Part shown: positions 17,084 through 26,041 of the stretch, one piece after another | Layout: each line of letters begins with the position of its first letter | How positions within the stretch are numbered: position 1 is the first letter of the stretch | From: CALAMD01 sp035301345 | GTDB lineage: Bacteria; Bacillota; Bacilli; Bacillales; Amphibacillaceae | Reading direction: 5' to 3' | Assembly: GCA_035301345.1 (NCBI GenBank) | Contig: DATGUM010000028.1 | Coordinates: 1 to 64,000 of the forward strand | Length of the DNA: 64,000 nucleotides | Notes under the pieces: model-generated | Seen by the model: the letters and a program-made list of their open reading frames with translations, nothing else | Databases searched by the model: none | What the model was told of the DNA's origin: nothing | Made by a program: the position numbers and the translations under genes

Positions 17084-18169
17084 TTACTTAATCGGCAATC
17101 CAAAACTAAATGTAATAATAGTATTTGTTTGACTGACGGAAATTTCTTGTTCATGATGTTCAATAATATCTTTTACGATAGAAAGGCCTAATCCAGAACC
17201 ACCCATACTCCTCGCTCGAGAATAATCAACTCGGTAAAGTCGTTCAAACATACTCGTTAAGTGCTCGGACGATAGTGTTCTTGTAGGATTACTTATCTCA
17301 ATGACATACCGATCTTCGTCCATTTTTCCGGTAATTTCGATTGGTTCCACACCTTCATAATAACGAATCGCATTATCGAGCAAATTATGAAGAACTTGCT
17401 CAATACCTTGAATATTTACGTACACATCACATGGCTCTATCGTCATTGATAACGAAATTTGCTCTTGCTTTAGTTTCCAATCAAAAACCGTCGTCGCTTG
17501 ATTTATTAGCCAATTCATCTCAACATGTTCTTGCTTCATATGATGAATGAGTTGCGTACCGTCCCACTCTTTTAGTTGTTCAAATTGTTCAACCATTTCA
17601 AGTAACCGCTTCGCTTCCACTTGTAAATCCGAGTAAATATCTTTATTTCCTTCTACGACACCCGTTTCTAATGCATGTAAGTATCCCGTTAAATTCGTTA
17701 AAGGCGTACGTAACTCATGTGATAAATCAGATATAAAGCGTATGCGTTCTGAATCATTCACTTGCTGCTCTGTAATGAGTAAATTATATTGTTCAACGAG
17801 CTCCCCGACTTCACCATGTCCTGTCTCTTTAACGATTGGTGAATACGTTCCTCGTTGCCTTATTTTAATAGACTCAATCATCGCATTAATTGGTTTTAAC
17901 AACCGCTTCGTTAACGTGTAATGAACGGATGCTCCTACGAGGACAGTTAATGAACAAACGATAACAATATAACGAAGCAAATGCCGGTTAAACGTTGTTT
18001 GTCTTTGTTCATCGACACTGCCAATCGCGTCAACGAGTGAACAAGCCGTACTATAAATTGCCCAACTACTTATGACGATAAGCAATATAATAACAAGAAG
18101 GTTTAAGGATGTAATTTTAGTTAAAAAACGTTTCGGAACGACTGCTTCAAAACTTTTTTTAATGGACAA
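17084..18169 (-). CDS. Sensor histidine kinase
   Basis: A 361-residue membrane kinase. Two transmembrane helices (about residues 20-42 and 66-88) frame a very short external loop, so it likely senses a membrane or internal signal. Next come a HAMP-like linker, the phospho-acceptor FISDLSHELRTPLTNL (His), the N-box LHNLLDNAIRY, a FERLYRVDYSRARS F-box and the G2 box GGSGLGLSIVKD. The start is a TTG (18169) inside the last codons of the response regulator, an 11-base overlap, with GGGG before it; longer upstream extension lies wholly within the regulator. It pairs with that regulator. The signal is unknown, but the operon suggests thiol-redox or cytochrome maturation status. Confidence 0.9.
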   Translation of the reverse strand: MSIKKSFEAVVPKRFLTKITSLNLLVIILLIVISSWAIYSTACSLVDAIGSVDEQRQTTFNRHLLRYIVIVCSLTVLVGASVHYTLTKRLLKPINAMIESIKIRQRGTYSPIVKETGHGEVGELVEQYNLLITEQQVNDSERIRFISDLSHELRTPLTNLTGYLHALETGVVEGNKDIYSDLQVEAKRLLEMVEQFEQLKEWDGTQLIHHMKQEHVEMNWLINQATTVFDWKLKQEQISLSMTIEPCDVYVNIQGIEQVLHNLLDNAIRYYEGVEPIEITGKMDEDRYVIEISNPTRTLSSEHLTSMFERLYRVDYSRARSMGGSGLGLSIVKDIIEHHEQEISVSQTNTIITFSFGLPIK

Positions 18170-18842
18170 ATTTATACCCCATCCCTCGAACTGTTTGTAC
18201 ACGCATGTTCTGTGCGGATTGATCCTCAATTTTTTCTCTTAACTTTTTAATGTGCGCATCAATCGTTCGGTCTAAAATTCCTTGTTCATCATAAGGGTAA
18301 AGTTCACGTATCAACTCTTCACGTGAAAATACGACATTCGGATGTTGCATCAGATGATACAATAAATTAAATTCATGTTTCGTCAAATCAATCGTTTGAT
18401 CACGCAAAAGAACTTCGCCTTTTCTCGGCATAATACAGAGACCATCTAAAACAATTTTTTGACAAAACTGACCTGTCCGTCTTAACACTGCCTCAACTTG
18501 GGCAAGTAATTCATCAGGCTCAAACGGTTTCGTCATGTATGCATCAGCACCCATGCGAAGGCCTGCTACTTTATCATCAATTCGCGCTTTCGCTGTTAAC
18601 ATGATAATAGATACATCCTGATGCTCGCTCTCTCTTACCCACTGACAAAAATCTTCTCCACTTAATTCTGGTAGCATTAAATCTAAAATAATTAAGCAAG
18701 GATGTTCTTCTAAAAAAACCTGTTTAGCTTCTTCCCCATTGACAGCTTCAACAACGTCATAAGACTCTTTTTCTAAATAAAGTCGAATGAGTCGCCGTAT
18801 CATCTGATCATCTTCTACGACTAAAACCGTTTGCTTAATCAT
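18159..18842 (-). CDS. OmpR/PhoB-family response regulator
   Basis: A 227-residue two-domain regulator. The receiver has the acidic pair EDD near residue 10, the phosphorylation site LIILDLMLPELSG (Asp54) and the switch residues LTAKA and KPFEP. The C-terminal winged helix includes LTKHEFNLLYHLMQHP and RTIDAHIKKLREKIE followed by VRGMGYKF. It is transcribed between the TlpA-like gene and its kinase. The targets are not evident; its own operon is a reasonable candidate. Confidence 0.93.
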   Translation of the reverse strand: MIKQTVLVVEDDQMIRRLIRLYLEKESYDVVEAVNGEEAKQVFLEEHPCLIILDLMLPELSGEDFCQWVRESEHQDVSIIMLTAKARIDDKVAGLRMGADAYMTKPFEPDELLAQVEAVLRRTGQFCQKIVLDGLCIMPRKGEVLLRDQTIDLTKHEFNLLYHLMQHPNVVFSREELIRELYPYDEQGILDRTIDAHIKKLREKIEDQSAQNMRVQTVRGMGYKFVH

Positions 18843-18855
18843 CAATCGCTCCTAT

Positions 18856-19485
18856 CTAGTCCATTACCTCAACTTGTTGAACCATTTGCTCATAATTTAA
18901 AGCACCAAATGCTTTATTATGCACTTTTCCGTTAGAATCAATTAGATATGTCGTCGGAATTGGTTTAATTTGGTAAAGCGTCGCTGCAACAGATGATTCA
19001 TCAAGTAAAACAGGGAACGTCATACCAAATTCATCAACAAACTCGGTAATATTATCCGTGTTCGTCTCTGTTTCCGTTAAGTTAACCGCAAGAATTTCGA
19101 CGTCATGTGTTTCATACAGCTTTTGCATGTCAGGTATTTCTGCTCGACACGGACCACACCAAGATGCCCAGAAATTCACGATAACTTTCTCACCGACGAA
19201 GTCAGATAGCTTTGCCGTTTCACCATCTAATGTTTCAAGTTCAAAATCAGGAGGCGTATTACCAAATTCTAACCCAGCAACATCAGAACCCTCTTCTCCT
19301 GCTTCATTGTCCGGATCAAGTGCCGCTTCGTCCTCTTCTTCAACGTCAAGTGTGTTTTCGCTACTTTCTTCTTCAGTCGTATTTGGTTCACTTTCCGTCA
19401 CTTCCACATCATCTGATTTTACAAAATCAAAAATTGCCCAACCTATCAATCCAACGATGATAACGATAATAATATTTCTCTTCAA
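18856..19485 (-). CDS. Membrane-anchored TlpA/ResA-like thioredoxin
   Basis: A 209-residue extracytoplasmic thioredoxin. An N-terminal helix (residues 4-20) anchors it, followed by an extremely acidic linker (about 24-70, nearly all Glu, Asp, Ser, Thr). The redoxin fold then shows FWASWCGPCRAEIP, active-site Cys110 and Cys113, and the cis-proline in IPTTYLID. TTG serves as start after GGGGGA. ResA-type proteins reduce apocytochrome c thiols before haem attachment and receive electrons from CcdA, which is encoded just upstream. Confidence 0.9.
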   Translation of the reverse strand: MKRNIIIVIIVGLIGWAIFDFVKSDDVEVTESEPNTTEEESSENTLDVEEEDEAALDPDNEAGEEGSDVAGLEFGNTPPDFELETLDGETAKLSDFVGEKVIVNFWASWCGPCRAEIPDMQKLYETHDVEILAVNLTETETNTDNITEFVDEFGMTFPVLLDESSVAATLYQIKPIPTTYLIDSNGKVHNKAFGALNYEQMVQQVEVMD

Positions 19486-19501
19486 TGATATATCCCCCTA
19501 C

Positions 19502-20260
19502 TTATCCTAAGTTTTCAAACCATGTTCCTTGAACAGCTTTTAATAACCATTCAGCAATTGCCGGTAACTGACCAGTAAACAAGACGATACCCATCACTAC
19601 CATGATGACACCGCCAATTTTCATAATCGGCCCACTGTACTTCGTCAGTACACGTGTTGATCCGAGGAAAAATGTTAATAATAAGAATGGTGCTGCAAAT
19701 CCAATAACATAAGTGAATGTATATAAAACACCTTGCGTTGGATTACTCGCTGCCAAAAATAATATCGAACTAAAAATTGGCCCGATACACGGCGTCCAAC
19801 CTGCTGCGAAACCTAAACCTAAAAAGAAGCTCCCTGCATAACTTACTTTACTATTTCGTACTTGGACTCTTCTTTCTTTCATTAACGATGTAAACTTCAG
19901 CCAGCCTCCAACGAAAAGTCCCATCACGATAATAAACACTCCGGCAATTCGTTGAATAAGTAAGCCAGAATCCCCGACGAGTAACTTTTGAATCCACTGC
20001 CCGAGGAATGTTGCCCCGATTCCTAAACTAATAAATATTAACGAAACACCAATAAGAAAGAATGCTGAGTGACTGAGTAACCGCGAACGCACGTGAGCGG
20101 ATTTATTTTCTTGTAACTCTTTCACACTAACACCTGTTATATACGATAAATATGCCGGAAATATCGGTAAAACACACGGTGATAAAAATGATATCGCTCC
20201 AGCACCAAATGCCAATATTAATCCGAGAAATATAACCGTATCTGCATCAATCATAAACAT
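19502..20260 (-). CDS. ccdA: Cytochrome c biogenesis protein CcdA
   Basis: A 252-residue polytopic membrane protein of the CcdA/DsbD-gamma family with about six helices. The two reactive cysteines sit in the expected motifs: FLSPCVLPIFPAYLSYI (Cys29) and GWTPCIGPIF. CcdA carries reducing equivalents from cytoplasmic thioredoxin across the membrane to ResA/TlpA partners. Spacing of 16 bases to the tlpA gene supports a functional pair. It starts one base after the upstream membrane protein ends. Confidence 0.93.
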   Translation of the reverse strand: MFMIDADTVIFLGLILAFGAGAISFLSPCVLPIFPAYLSYITGVSVKELQENKSAHVRSRLLSHSAFFLIGVSLIFISLGIGATFLGQWIQKLLVGDSGLLIQRIAGVFIIVMGLFVGGWLKFTSLMKERRVQVRNSKVSYAGSFFLGLGFAAGWTPCIGPIFSSILFLAASNPTQGVLYTFTYVIGFAAPFLLLTFFLGSTRVLTKYSGPIMKIGGVIMVVMGIVLFTGQLPAIAEWLLKAVQGTWFENLG

Positions 20261-20261
20261 A

Positions 20262-20921
20262 CTAACACCTATCCTTATAATAAATATACAACGTCATAAA
20301 ACCTATACTCGTCAGTAAAAAGAAGCTCGTCGCCAACATGTAGTTAAACACAGTCGTAAACGGCTGAACAATCGACAAAACAAACTGCCCAATTGACCAT
20401 ACAGCAAAAAACAAATAACTAGCAACTTTTCGTAATTTTTCAGCAAATAACAAATAACTAACGACAAGACATGCTAAAAATAACAAATAAACGAAATGTG
20501 TGCTTTTATTTAAATAAAGTACTTGTATTAATTCAAACGTGAACGACGTAAACAAAAACACAGGTAAAAAAGCAGCTATTAATGATGTCACAGAAGACTT
20601 ATGACGCTCTTTTATGAATATGTTGATCACGATAAACAACGTCGCAACGTAAAAAGCCTTTGAATCGCTCGGGTAAGCAAGAATTGCAAATGGATCACGT
20701 ATAAATCCAGCGATATTCGTAATGATTTTTCCGAGCCACATATAAATAATAAAATTAACGACATACGATAAAACGTGTTCAATCAATAACTTCTTTTTTT
20801 CTTTATTTAACGCACTCAATACGTAAAATAAAAGTAACCCGACAATAAAACTAATGATTAATATCGCAATTTGTTCAACAATTGATAAAGACAACACATG
20901 ATTCACTTCTTTCAACTTCAC
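20262..20921 (-). CDS. Unrecognised seven-helix membrane protein linked to ccdA
   Basis: A 219-residue, strongly hydrophobic protein with roughly six or seven membrane segments and short basic loops (NKEKKK, KERHKSS). I do not recognise the family. It ends one base before ccdA begins, so the two are translated together, and it heads the six-gene operon. The start is uncertain: GTG at 20921 is the longest option, while another GTG eight codons in has AAAGAAGTGA before it. Because of its position a role in thiol or haem handling is possible, which is inference only. In the 275-base gap upstream the motif ACCTATTATA occurs twice, about 95 bases apart. Confidence 0.7.
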   Translation of the reverse strand: MKLKEVNHVLSLSIVEQIAILIISFIVGLLLFYVLSALNKEKKKLLIEHVLSYVVNFIIYMWLGKIITNIAGFIRDPFAILAYPSDSKAFYVATLFIVINIFIKERHKSSVTSLIAAFLPVFLFTSFTFELIQVLYLNKSTHFVYLLFLACLVVSYLLFAEKLRKVASYLFFAVWSIGQFVLSIVQPFTTVFNYMLATSFFLLTSIGFMTLYIYYKDRC

Positions 20922-21162
20922 AATAGGCGGTTAAATTTTCAACCATTACCTATTATAAAACTCCTTTATGAAAATCGTATGAAAGTTAGTAAATATTTTT
21001 ATATAAACGAAAAAACAAATAAATTGTCTAAATAAGATTTTCACTACCTATTATACTTAAACCGCCTTCTCTTCGCATGAAACTAGCTTACATATGTTTA
21101 ACAAAATAAGTATTTGTTCACAAATTATTCAAGTACTCCTAACATGTGCTAAATATTCATAT

Positions 21163-21198
21163 AAAAAAACATAGCCACAATTAAAGTGACTATGTTTT
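21163..21198 (-). terminator. ctaB terminator
   Basis: AAACATAG-C-CAC pairs with GTG-A-CTATGTTT around AATTAAA and is followed on the minus strand by T7. Its first arm overlaps the ctaB stop codon. Confidence 0.82.
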
Positions 21199-22129
21199 AT
21201 GGATGAAAGACAGGTAATGTAACGACCATCATTAAACCGAACAGAATAAATAAATACGTCAGTGAGTAAAAGAAAATTAAGTTCGCCCATCTTATATCAT
21301 CTTTCATAAAGAATCCACGCAAACCAATAACCATCCACCCTAAGTTAAGCAACGTTGCGACTATAACGAACGTTGGTCCTAACGCAATCATAAAAAATGG
21401 AATGGGCATTAAACTTATAATATAAATAACTGTTTGTCGCTTCGTTATTTCAAATCCGTAAGCAACTGGAAGCATCGGAACACCTGCTGCTCGGTATTCT
21501 TCCACACGACGCATCGCAATTGAAAACGTATGGGGAATTTGCCAAATGAACAAAATAAGAAACAGAGCGACAGGTATAATATGAAACGCACTGTCGATCG
21601 CCGCCCAGCCAATGAGTGGTGTAAAAGCGCCTGATATACTACCAACAACTGTATTTAATGTATATTTTCTTTTTGACCAAAACGTATAGAGAACGACGTA
21701 TGTAAACCAACCTAAGAAAGCATATATAGTCGCTTCAATAGTTGTAAATAACATAATAATTAAACCGATAATCGTCGTACTAATAGCTAACGTCAAAACT
21801 GTTTTTAACGAAAAATTACCCGTAACTGTCGGCCGCTTTTGCGTCCGGTCCATTTCACGGTCCAAATCGACTTCATACCAATTATTAAACATAAGAGCGC
21901 CCGCAATAACGAACGTACTCCCAACAATCATTAACAGAAACGTATCCCAATTACCGGCAAAAGATTGACCTGTAAAATACAATGCGAGCCAAAATCCTGC
22001 TAATGAAGGCAATACGTTTGCATAAAGAACGATACCTTTAGTAAGCGACTTGATATCTGCCAACATCACTTTAAATGAACTTTTATTTATTTGATTCGTA
22101 TTTATTTCATTTTTCATTTTTATCTCCAT
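21197..22129 (-). CDS. ctaB: Protohaem IX farnesyltransferase (haem O synthase)
   Basis: A 310-residue UbiA-family prenyltransferase with about nine helices. The Mg-pyrophosphate motif NNWYEVDLDREMDRT and the second aspartate-region loop YTFWSKRKYTLNTVVG are intact. It farnesylates haem B to haem O for haem-copper oxidases, the first step to haem A. Several ATG codons cluster at the start; I chose 22129, eight bases after AGAGG, but 22132 or 22117 are also possible. It stands alone here, away from ctaA or the oxidase genes. Confidence 0.92.
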   Translation of the reverse strand: MEIKMKNEINTNQINKSSFKVMLADIKSLTKGIVLYANVLPSLAGFWLALYFTGQSFAGNWDTFLLMIVGSTFVIAGALMFNNWYEVDLDREMDRTQKRPTVTGNFSLKTVLTLAISTTIIGLIIMLFTTIEATIYAFLGWFTYVVLYTFWSKRKYTLNTVVGSISGAFTPLIGWAAIDSAFHIIPVALFLILFIWQIPHTFSIAMRRVEEYRAAGVPMLPVAYGFEITKRQTVIYIISLMPIPFFMIALGPTFVIVATLLNLGWMVIGLRGFFMKDDIRWANLIFFYSLTYLFILFGLMMVVTLPVFHP

Positions 22130-22354
22130 CATTAGGTCCTCTTTCACCTGCAAATAATTAATATTAATTGTATCATGAATAAAAAAGACATTCTATCAAA
22201 CATCGCATGCCATATCTATTATTTTTACATACGAGATCCATTATACAGTATAACTGATATTTTTTATTTTTGTAACTGCTCTGCTTTATTGTCACTCTAA
22301 TTTCATTTTTAATCCGATTATGGCATCATTAAATGAAAAGGAGGTGCTCCGAAC

Positions 22355-22735
22355 GTGAGAAAAGTTTATGATGCGAAAACAGCTGATGCATCTGGACCAT
22401 ATTCACATGCAGTTGACAGTGGTGATTACGTCTTCTTTTCAGGACAAACGGCAAAAAACACAGTAACTGCAGAAGATATGACAGGTGATATTACAGCACA
22501 AACAAAGCAGTGCTTTATTAATTTATTTAGCGTCATGGAAGATGCTGAAATCACTTCAGATGACGTCGTTAAAGTGAATGTGTACTTAACGACGATGAAA
22601 CATTTTGATGAAATGAATCAAGTGTACGTGACCAAATTTAACGAACCATTTCCAGCACGCACGTGTGTCGCTGTACATGAATTACCTCTCGGTGCCGAAG
22701 TAGAAATTGAAATGATTGCTAAAATAAATTTATAA
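22355..22735 (+). CDS. ridA: RidA family reactive imine/enamine deaminase
   Basis: A 126-residue RidA/YjgF protein, which hydrolyses 2-aminoacrylate and related imines released by PLP enzymes. Family landmarks are GPYSHAVDSGDYVFFSGQ near the start and FPARTCVAVHELPLGAEVEIE, with the substrate-binding Arg101 region. It starts with GTG eight bases after AAAGGAGGTG. It forms a single-gene unit with an extended, structured 3' region before the terminator. Confidence 0.93.
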   Translation: MRKVYDAKTADASGPYSHAVDSGDYVFFSGQTAKNTVTAEDMTGDITAQTKQCFINLFSVMEDAEITSDDVVKVNVYLTTMKHFDEMNQVYVTKFNEPFPARTCVAVHELPLGAEVEIEMIAKINL

Positions 22736-22774
22736 AAATAAAATAAATGCTCTTTTGAATATTTACTTTTTAAC

Positions 22775-22849
22775 GTCTCATAGGCGAAAAAAATGTACCT
22801 TCATTTTCGAAACATCTGAGACATGCGAAGTAGATTTATCGAGCGATAA
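22775..22849 (+). other. Nested hairpins in the ridA 3' region
   Basis: GTCTCA (22775-22780) pairs with TGAGAC (22817-22822). Inside it CGAAAAAAATG (22785-22795) can pair with CATTTTCG (22802-22809). A separate TTATCG-AG-CGATAA palindrome follows at 22836-22849. No reading frame covers the stretch. It precedes the real terminator and may be a stabilising RNA structure or a small RNA. Confidence 0.4.
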
Positions 22850-22858
22850 GGCCAATTG

Positions 22859-22898
22859 AAAAGGGAATGTCAGTAAAAATTACCGACATTCCCTTTTT
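22859..22898. terminator. Bidirectional terminator between ridA and hemAT
   Basis: AAAAGGGAATGTC and GACATTCCCTTTT form a perfect 13-base stem, extended inside by GTAA/TTAC after one mismatch. T-runs occur on both strands. Confidence 0.92.
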
Positions 22899-22942
22899 AT
22901 CTTTCACTACGGTTCAACTCATACATTTTTCTTTGTTGTTCA

Positions 22943-24670
22943 TTATAAGTAGCTTTCAATATCATTTAATAATTGAAGCACTTGTTCCGACGCTGCTTGA
23001 ATGTTTTCAAACGATTGCTGAGCAGCTTCAATGTTTCCTTGTTCATAATAAGTAGCAGCTTCTCTTGCTAATTCATGAACAGCTCTATGTGGTGCATCTA
23101 ATTGCTGGAAAGCCGGTAAGTTTTTAATCCGGTTAGGTAAATCGCCGAAATACCATTCCCCGAGACGACACACTTCATGTGAAGCAATTTCTTCTGGGCG
23201 TAGCTTTTCTAGGCCGAGCAACATATTGTAAACACGCCAGCGCCAAAGTAAATGGTCTGTTTTTGCCACTTGGATAATATCTCGTTCCGACAATTGAATA
23301 TTCGTCGTAAAGAAATGGTCTCTTTGTTCTTCCATTTGCTTACTAAGTTCAAATATATCAGCAGCTGTTTCTTGAGAAACTTCCTTCGAGTTGTTACTGT
23401 AATTAAAAATAAGTGAGTTTCGTTGAGCAATTTCATCAACAGCTGACGTTTGTTCTTCTGACATCGCTGCAATTTGTGCGGTAGAACTATTAATTGTTTG
23501 CATCGTATCAACGATTTTATTTAATGCATCATCAGCTACTTGTGTACCAGCGACACTTTGCTCTAGTAATGATTCCGTTTCGCCAATCTGTTTTGAAACG
23601 TCTTGTGATACTTGCTGCAACGTTTGCATATTTACGATAATTTGTTCGGTCTGCTCTTTCGTATGTTCAGCAAGTTTCCGGACTTCCTCAGCAACGACTG
23701 AGAATCCTTGTCCATGTTCCCCTGCCCGGGCAGCTTCAATACTTGCGTTTAAAGATAATAAGTTTGTCTGCTCAGTGATTTGACTAATCACTTCAACGAC
23801 TTGATTCGTTTGCTGAATTTCCTTGTTCAGTTCTGTCACTTTTTCAACGACTTCATTATAAACAGTACCTACAGCTTCAATATCAGTTAACGTCCGATTA
23901 ACGATCTCTTTACTTTCTTCAGCTGTCGACACGGCTTGATTCGTTTCTTCAGACACTTTTACAGCGTAATCAGCTACTTCAAATATCGAAGCACTCACTT
24001 GTTCTGTCGCACTTGATACACTTTGACTTTCTTGATTCATTTCGTCTGTCTGCATAATTAATTGCCTCGGTGTATCTAGCTGAATCGTATAATCGAGCGT
24101 ATCAGACGTGCCGAATAAAAATGATTTAAACGTTTCTTCCATATATACTTCTGTAATTAATTGCTGATCAAACGCGCCTAGCTTTTGAATCGCCATTGCA
24201 ACATTAATCATTTCATCAGGTTTACCATAATATTTTTCTAGTACAATTGTCGTCATTAATTGAATAATTTTATGATGCGCTGAAATAAAATAACCCGCCG
24301 TTAAGCTGATTCGACTATGAACAGCCCCAACAGTTGCCCTTGACTTTATATATGACTCATCAATTGTTGCCCGTAAAAAATGTTCGATATACTGTTTCAT
24401 CGTCTCCCTGAGGCGAGAAACAGTCGAATTCTCTTCTATTATAGAACGTAAATGACTATTTTCTAAAATCCGTTCGTAAAAAACATCCACAATATCATCG
24501 ACATATGGCAATATATGTACGCTACTACTCTTAACATATTCTAAAGTTTTCTCTGTTACACCGATATAACCTAATTGATCATTAATCGCTTCTGATACAT
24601 CTGCAAATGTTTCTTTTTTATTTTCTAAATAACTTTGCCAATTATTTGGTTTACCGAAGTAAATAGCCAT
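22943..24670 (-). CDS. hemAT: Globin-coupled chemoreceptor (HemAT) with C-terminal CZB domain
   Basis: A 575-residue soluble methyl-accepting protein. Residues about 1-175 are a protoglobin sensor; VHSRISLTAGYF places the proximal haem ligand at His118 and FYERI a distal Tyr near 65. A coiled-coil signalling domain follows with the hairpin tip QITEQTNLLSLNASIEAARAGE. Unlike B. subtilis HemAT, the end (about residues 460-530) is a zinc-binding CZB domain: TDHLLWRW, HEVCRLGEWYFG and HRAVHELA give the expected His/Cys set. No membrane helix is present. The start at 24670 has AAGGGAGAG before it. It probably couples O2 and zinc or oxidant sensing to chemotaxis; no che genes are nearby. Confidence 0.9.
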   Translation of the reverse strand: MAIYFGKPNNWQSYLENKKETFADVSEAINDQLGYIGVTEKTLEYVKSSSVHILPYVDDIVDVFYERILENSHLRSIIEENSTVSRLRETMKQYIEHFLRATIDESYIKSRATVGAVHSRISLTAGYFISAHHKIIQLMTTIVLEKYYGKPDEMINVAMAIQKLGAFDQQLITEVYMEETFKSFLFGTSDTLDYTIQLDTPRQLIMQTDEMNQESQSVSSATEQVSASIFEVADYAVKVSEETNQAVSTAEESKEIVNRTLTDIEAVGTVYNEVVEKVTELNKEIQQTNQVVEVISQITEQTNLLSLNASIEAARAGEHGQGFSVVAEEVRKLAEHTKEQTEQIIVNMQTLQQVSQDVSKQIGETESLLEQSVAGTQVADDALNKIVDTMQTINSSTAQIAAMSEEQTSAVDEIAQRNSLIFNYSNNSKEVSQETAADIFELSKQMEEQRDHFFTTNIQLSERDIIQVAKTDHLLWRWRVYNMLLGLEKLRPEEIASHEVCRLGEWYFGDLPNRIKNLPAFQQLDAPHRAVHELAREAATYYEQGNIEAAQQSFENIQAASEQVLQLLNDIESYL

Positions 24671-24736
24671 AATAATCTCTCCCTTAGACACAAAAGGCCT
24701 CTAGTATGTTTCTTACACCTTAAGTATATACGAAAT

Positions 24737-24766
24737 ATTATACGTTTCCACTATGTTTATAGTAAA
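24737..24766 (-). promoter_or_regulatory. Probable hemAT promoter
   Basis: On the minus strand TTTACT (24761-24766), 18 bases, TATAAT (24737-24742). AAAAGGCCT occurs twice in direct orientation around it (24692-24700 and 24765-24773), the second copy overlapping the -35. Confidence 0.5.
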
Positions 24767-24919
24767 AAGGCCTACACATTCGAGTTTTCCTTTGAAATAG
24801 ACATAGATTATACAAAAATAAGCAATTATACCTATCTCCGCGCTTTCTATGATATTTTCAACAAAAATGGTAGCATGAAAGAGCGTATTTAAAATCTATC
24901 GTTTATTGGAGTGTCACAG

Positions 24920-26041
24920 ATGTTTAAACAAATGTTTAAAAAGAATATGTTTTTTATTATTATTGTATGTGTAGCATTTGTTAGCTCACTCTATTTTGTC
25001 TATAACAATTATAACTTATACTCAGAGCCAATTATTACCGTTCATGACGTAACTACTGAGTCTGAAGAAACAATTGTTGATCGAAACGGTAACGAAGATG
25101 CTGAATTTACACAAACGATTCACGGAACGATTAAAAACGGCCCGCATAAAGGAAAGCAAATGATTGTAGAAAATATTTACACGTATACAGGAGCATATGA
25201 CTTTGAATATAAACAGGGCAATGATTTATTCGTCCATATTGATAAGCAGTCAATCGAAGAAAATGAGCCTATCACTGGAACAATTACTAATATTAAACGT
25301 GATAAACAGTTACTCATTGTCGGCTGGGTCTTCTTCTTTACATTACTTATTATCGGAAAAAGACAAGGCTTTTTTGCAACAGCGAGCTTAGTCCTTAATA
25401 TTATTATTCTTTCTTTTGCGCTAGATATTTATGTCAACAAAGGAGTTAATCTACTATTAATTAGTACACTTCTCGTCATTATATTTACGATACTTTCTTT
25501 ATTACTCGTAAATGGCCGTAACGAAAAAACGTATGCCGCAATTGTTGCAACAATCATTGGTACTTTTCTTTCACTGTTAATAACATTTCTAGCGATGTTT
25601 ATAACATCTGGAAAAGGTCTTTATTATGAAGAAATGCAATTTTTAACGCGCCCTTATGAATTAGTTTTTATAGCTGGACTATTTATCGGCTCACTAGGAG
25701 CAGTTATGGACGTTGCTATCTCCATCTCAGCAGCCCTTTTTGAGTTATATGAGAAAAATAAACATATTTCTTACAAAGCGTTAAAACAATCTGGGCTAGA
25801 AATCGGTAAGGACATTATGGGGACGATGACAAATATTCTTTTCTTTGCTTACGTTAGTGGGTCAATCCCAGCTTTATTACTTTATTTAAAAAATCAATCG
25901 CCTCTAGGATTTACGTTATCGATTCACTTATCTTTAGAAGTGACACGAGCACTTGCCGGAGGTATCGGAATTGTTATTACAATCCCTGTTGGCTTATATA
26001 CGACGCTTTACTTTATTAAGAGAAAGCAGGCGATGAAATGA
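24920..26041 (+). CDS. YibE/F family membrane protein (long partner)
   Basis: A 373-residue membrane protein of the YibE/F family. One N-terminal helix is followed by a roughly 100-residue external beta-rich domain (about 30-130) and then some seven helices. Family landmarks are GSLGAVMDVAISISAALFEL and GKDIMGTMTNILFFAYVSGSIPALL. ATG at 24920 follows TTGGAG by eight bases; a GTG three codons upstream overlaps the ribosome binding site. It overlaps the next gene by four bases (ATGA). The family's function is unknown; the pair likely forms one complex. Confidence 0.85.
   Translation: MFKQMFKKNMFFIIIVCVAFVSSLYFVYNNYNLYSEPIITVHDVTTESEETIVDRNGNEDAEFTQTIHGTIKNGPHKGKQMIVENIYTYTGAYDFEYKQGNDLFVHIDKQSIEENEPITGTITNIKRDKQLLIVGWVFFFTLLIIGKRQGFFATASLVLNIIILSFALDIYVNKGVNLLLISTLLVIIFTILSLLLVNGRNEKTYAAIVATIIGTFLSLLITFLAMFITSGKGLYYEEMQFLTRPYELVFIAGLFIGSLGAVMDVAISISAALFELYEKNKHISYKALKQSGLEIGKDIMGTMTNILFFAYVSGSIPALLLYLKNQSPLGFTLSIHLSLEVTRALAGGIGIVITIPVGLYTTLYFIKRKQAMK

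Noticed and set aside
20941..21055. Tandem promoters from the repeated ACCTATTATA motif before the ccdA operon
   Set aside because: The TATAAT on the minus strand lacks an acceptable -35 for either copy, so I only mention the repeat.
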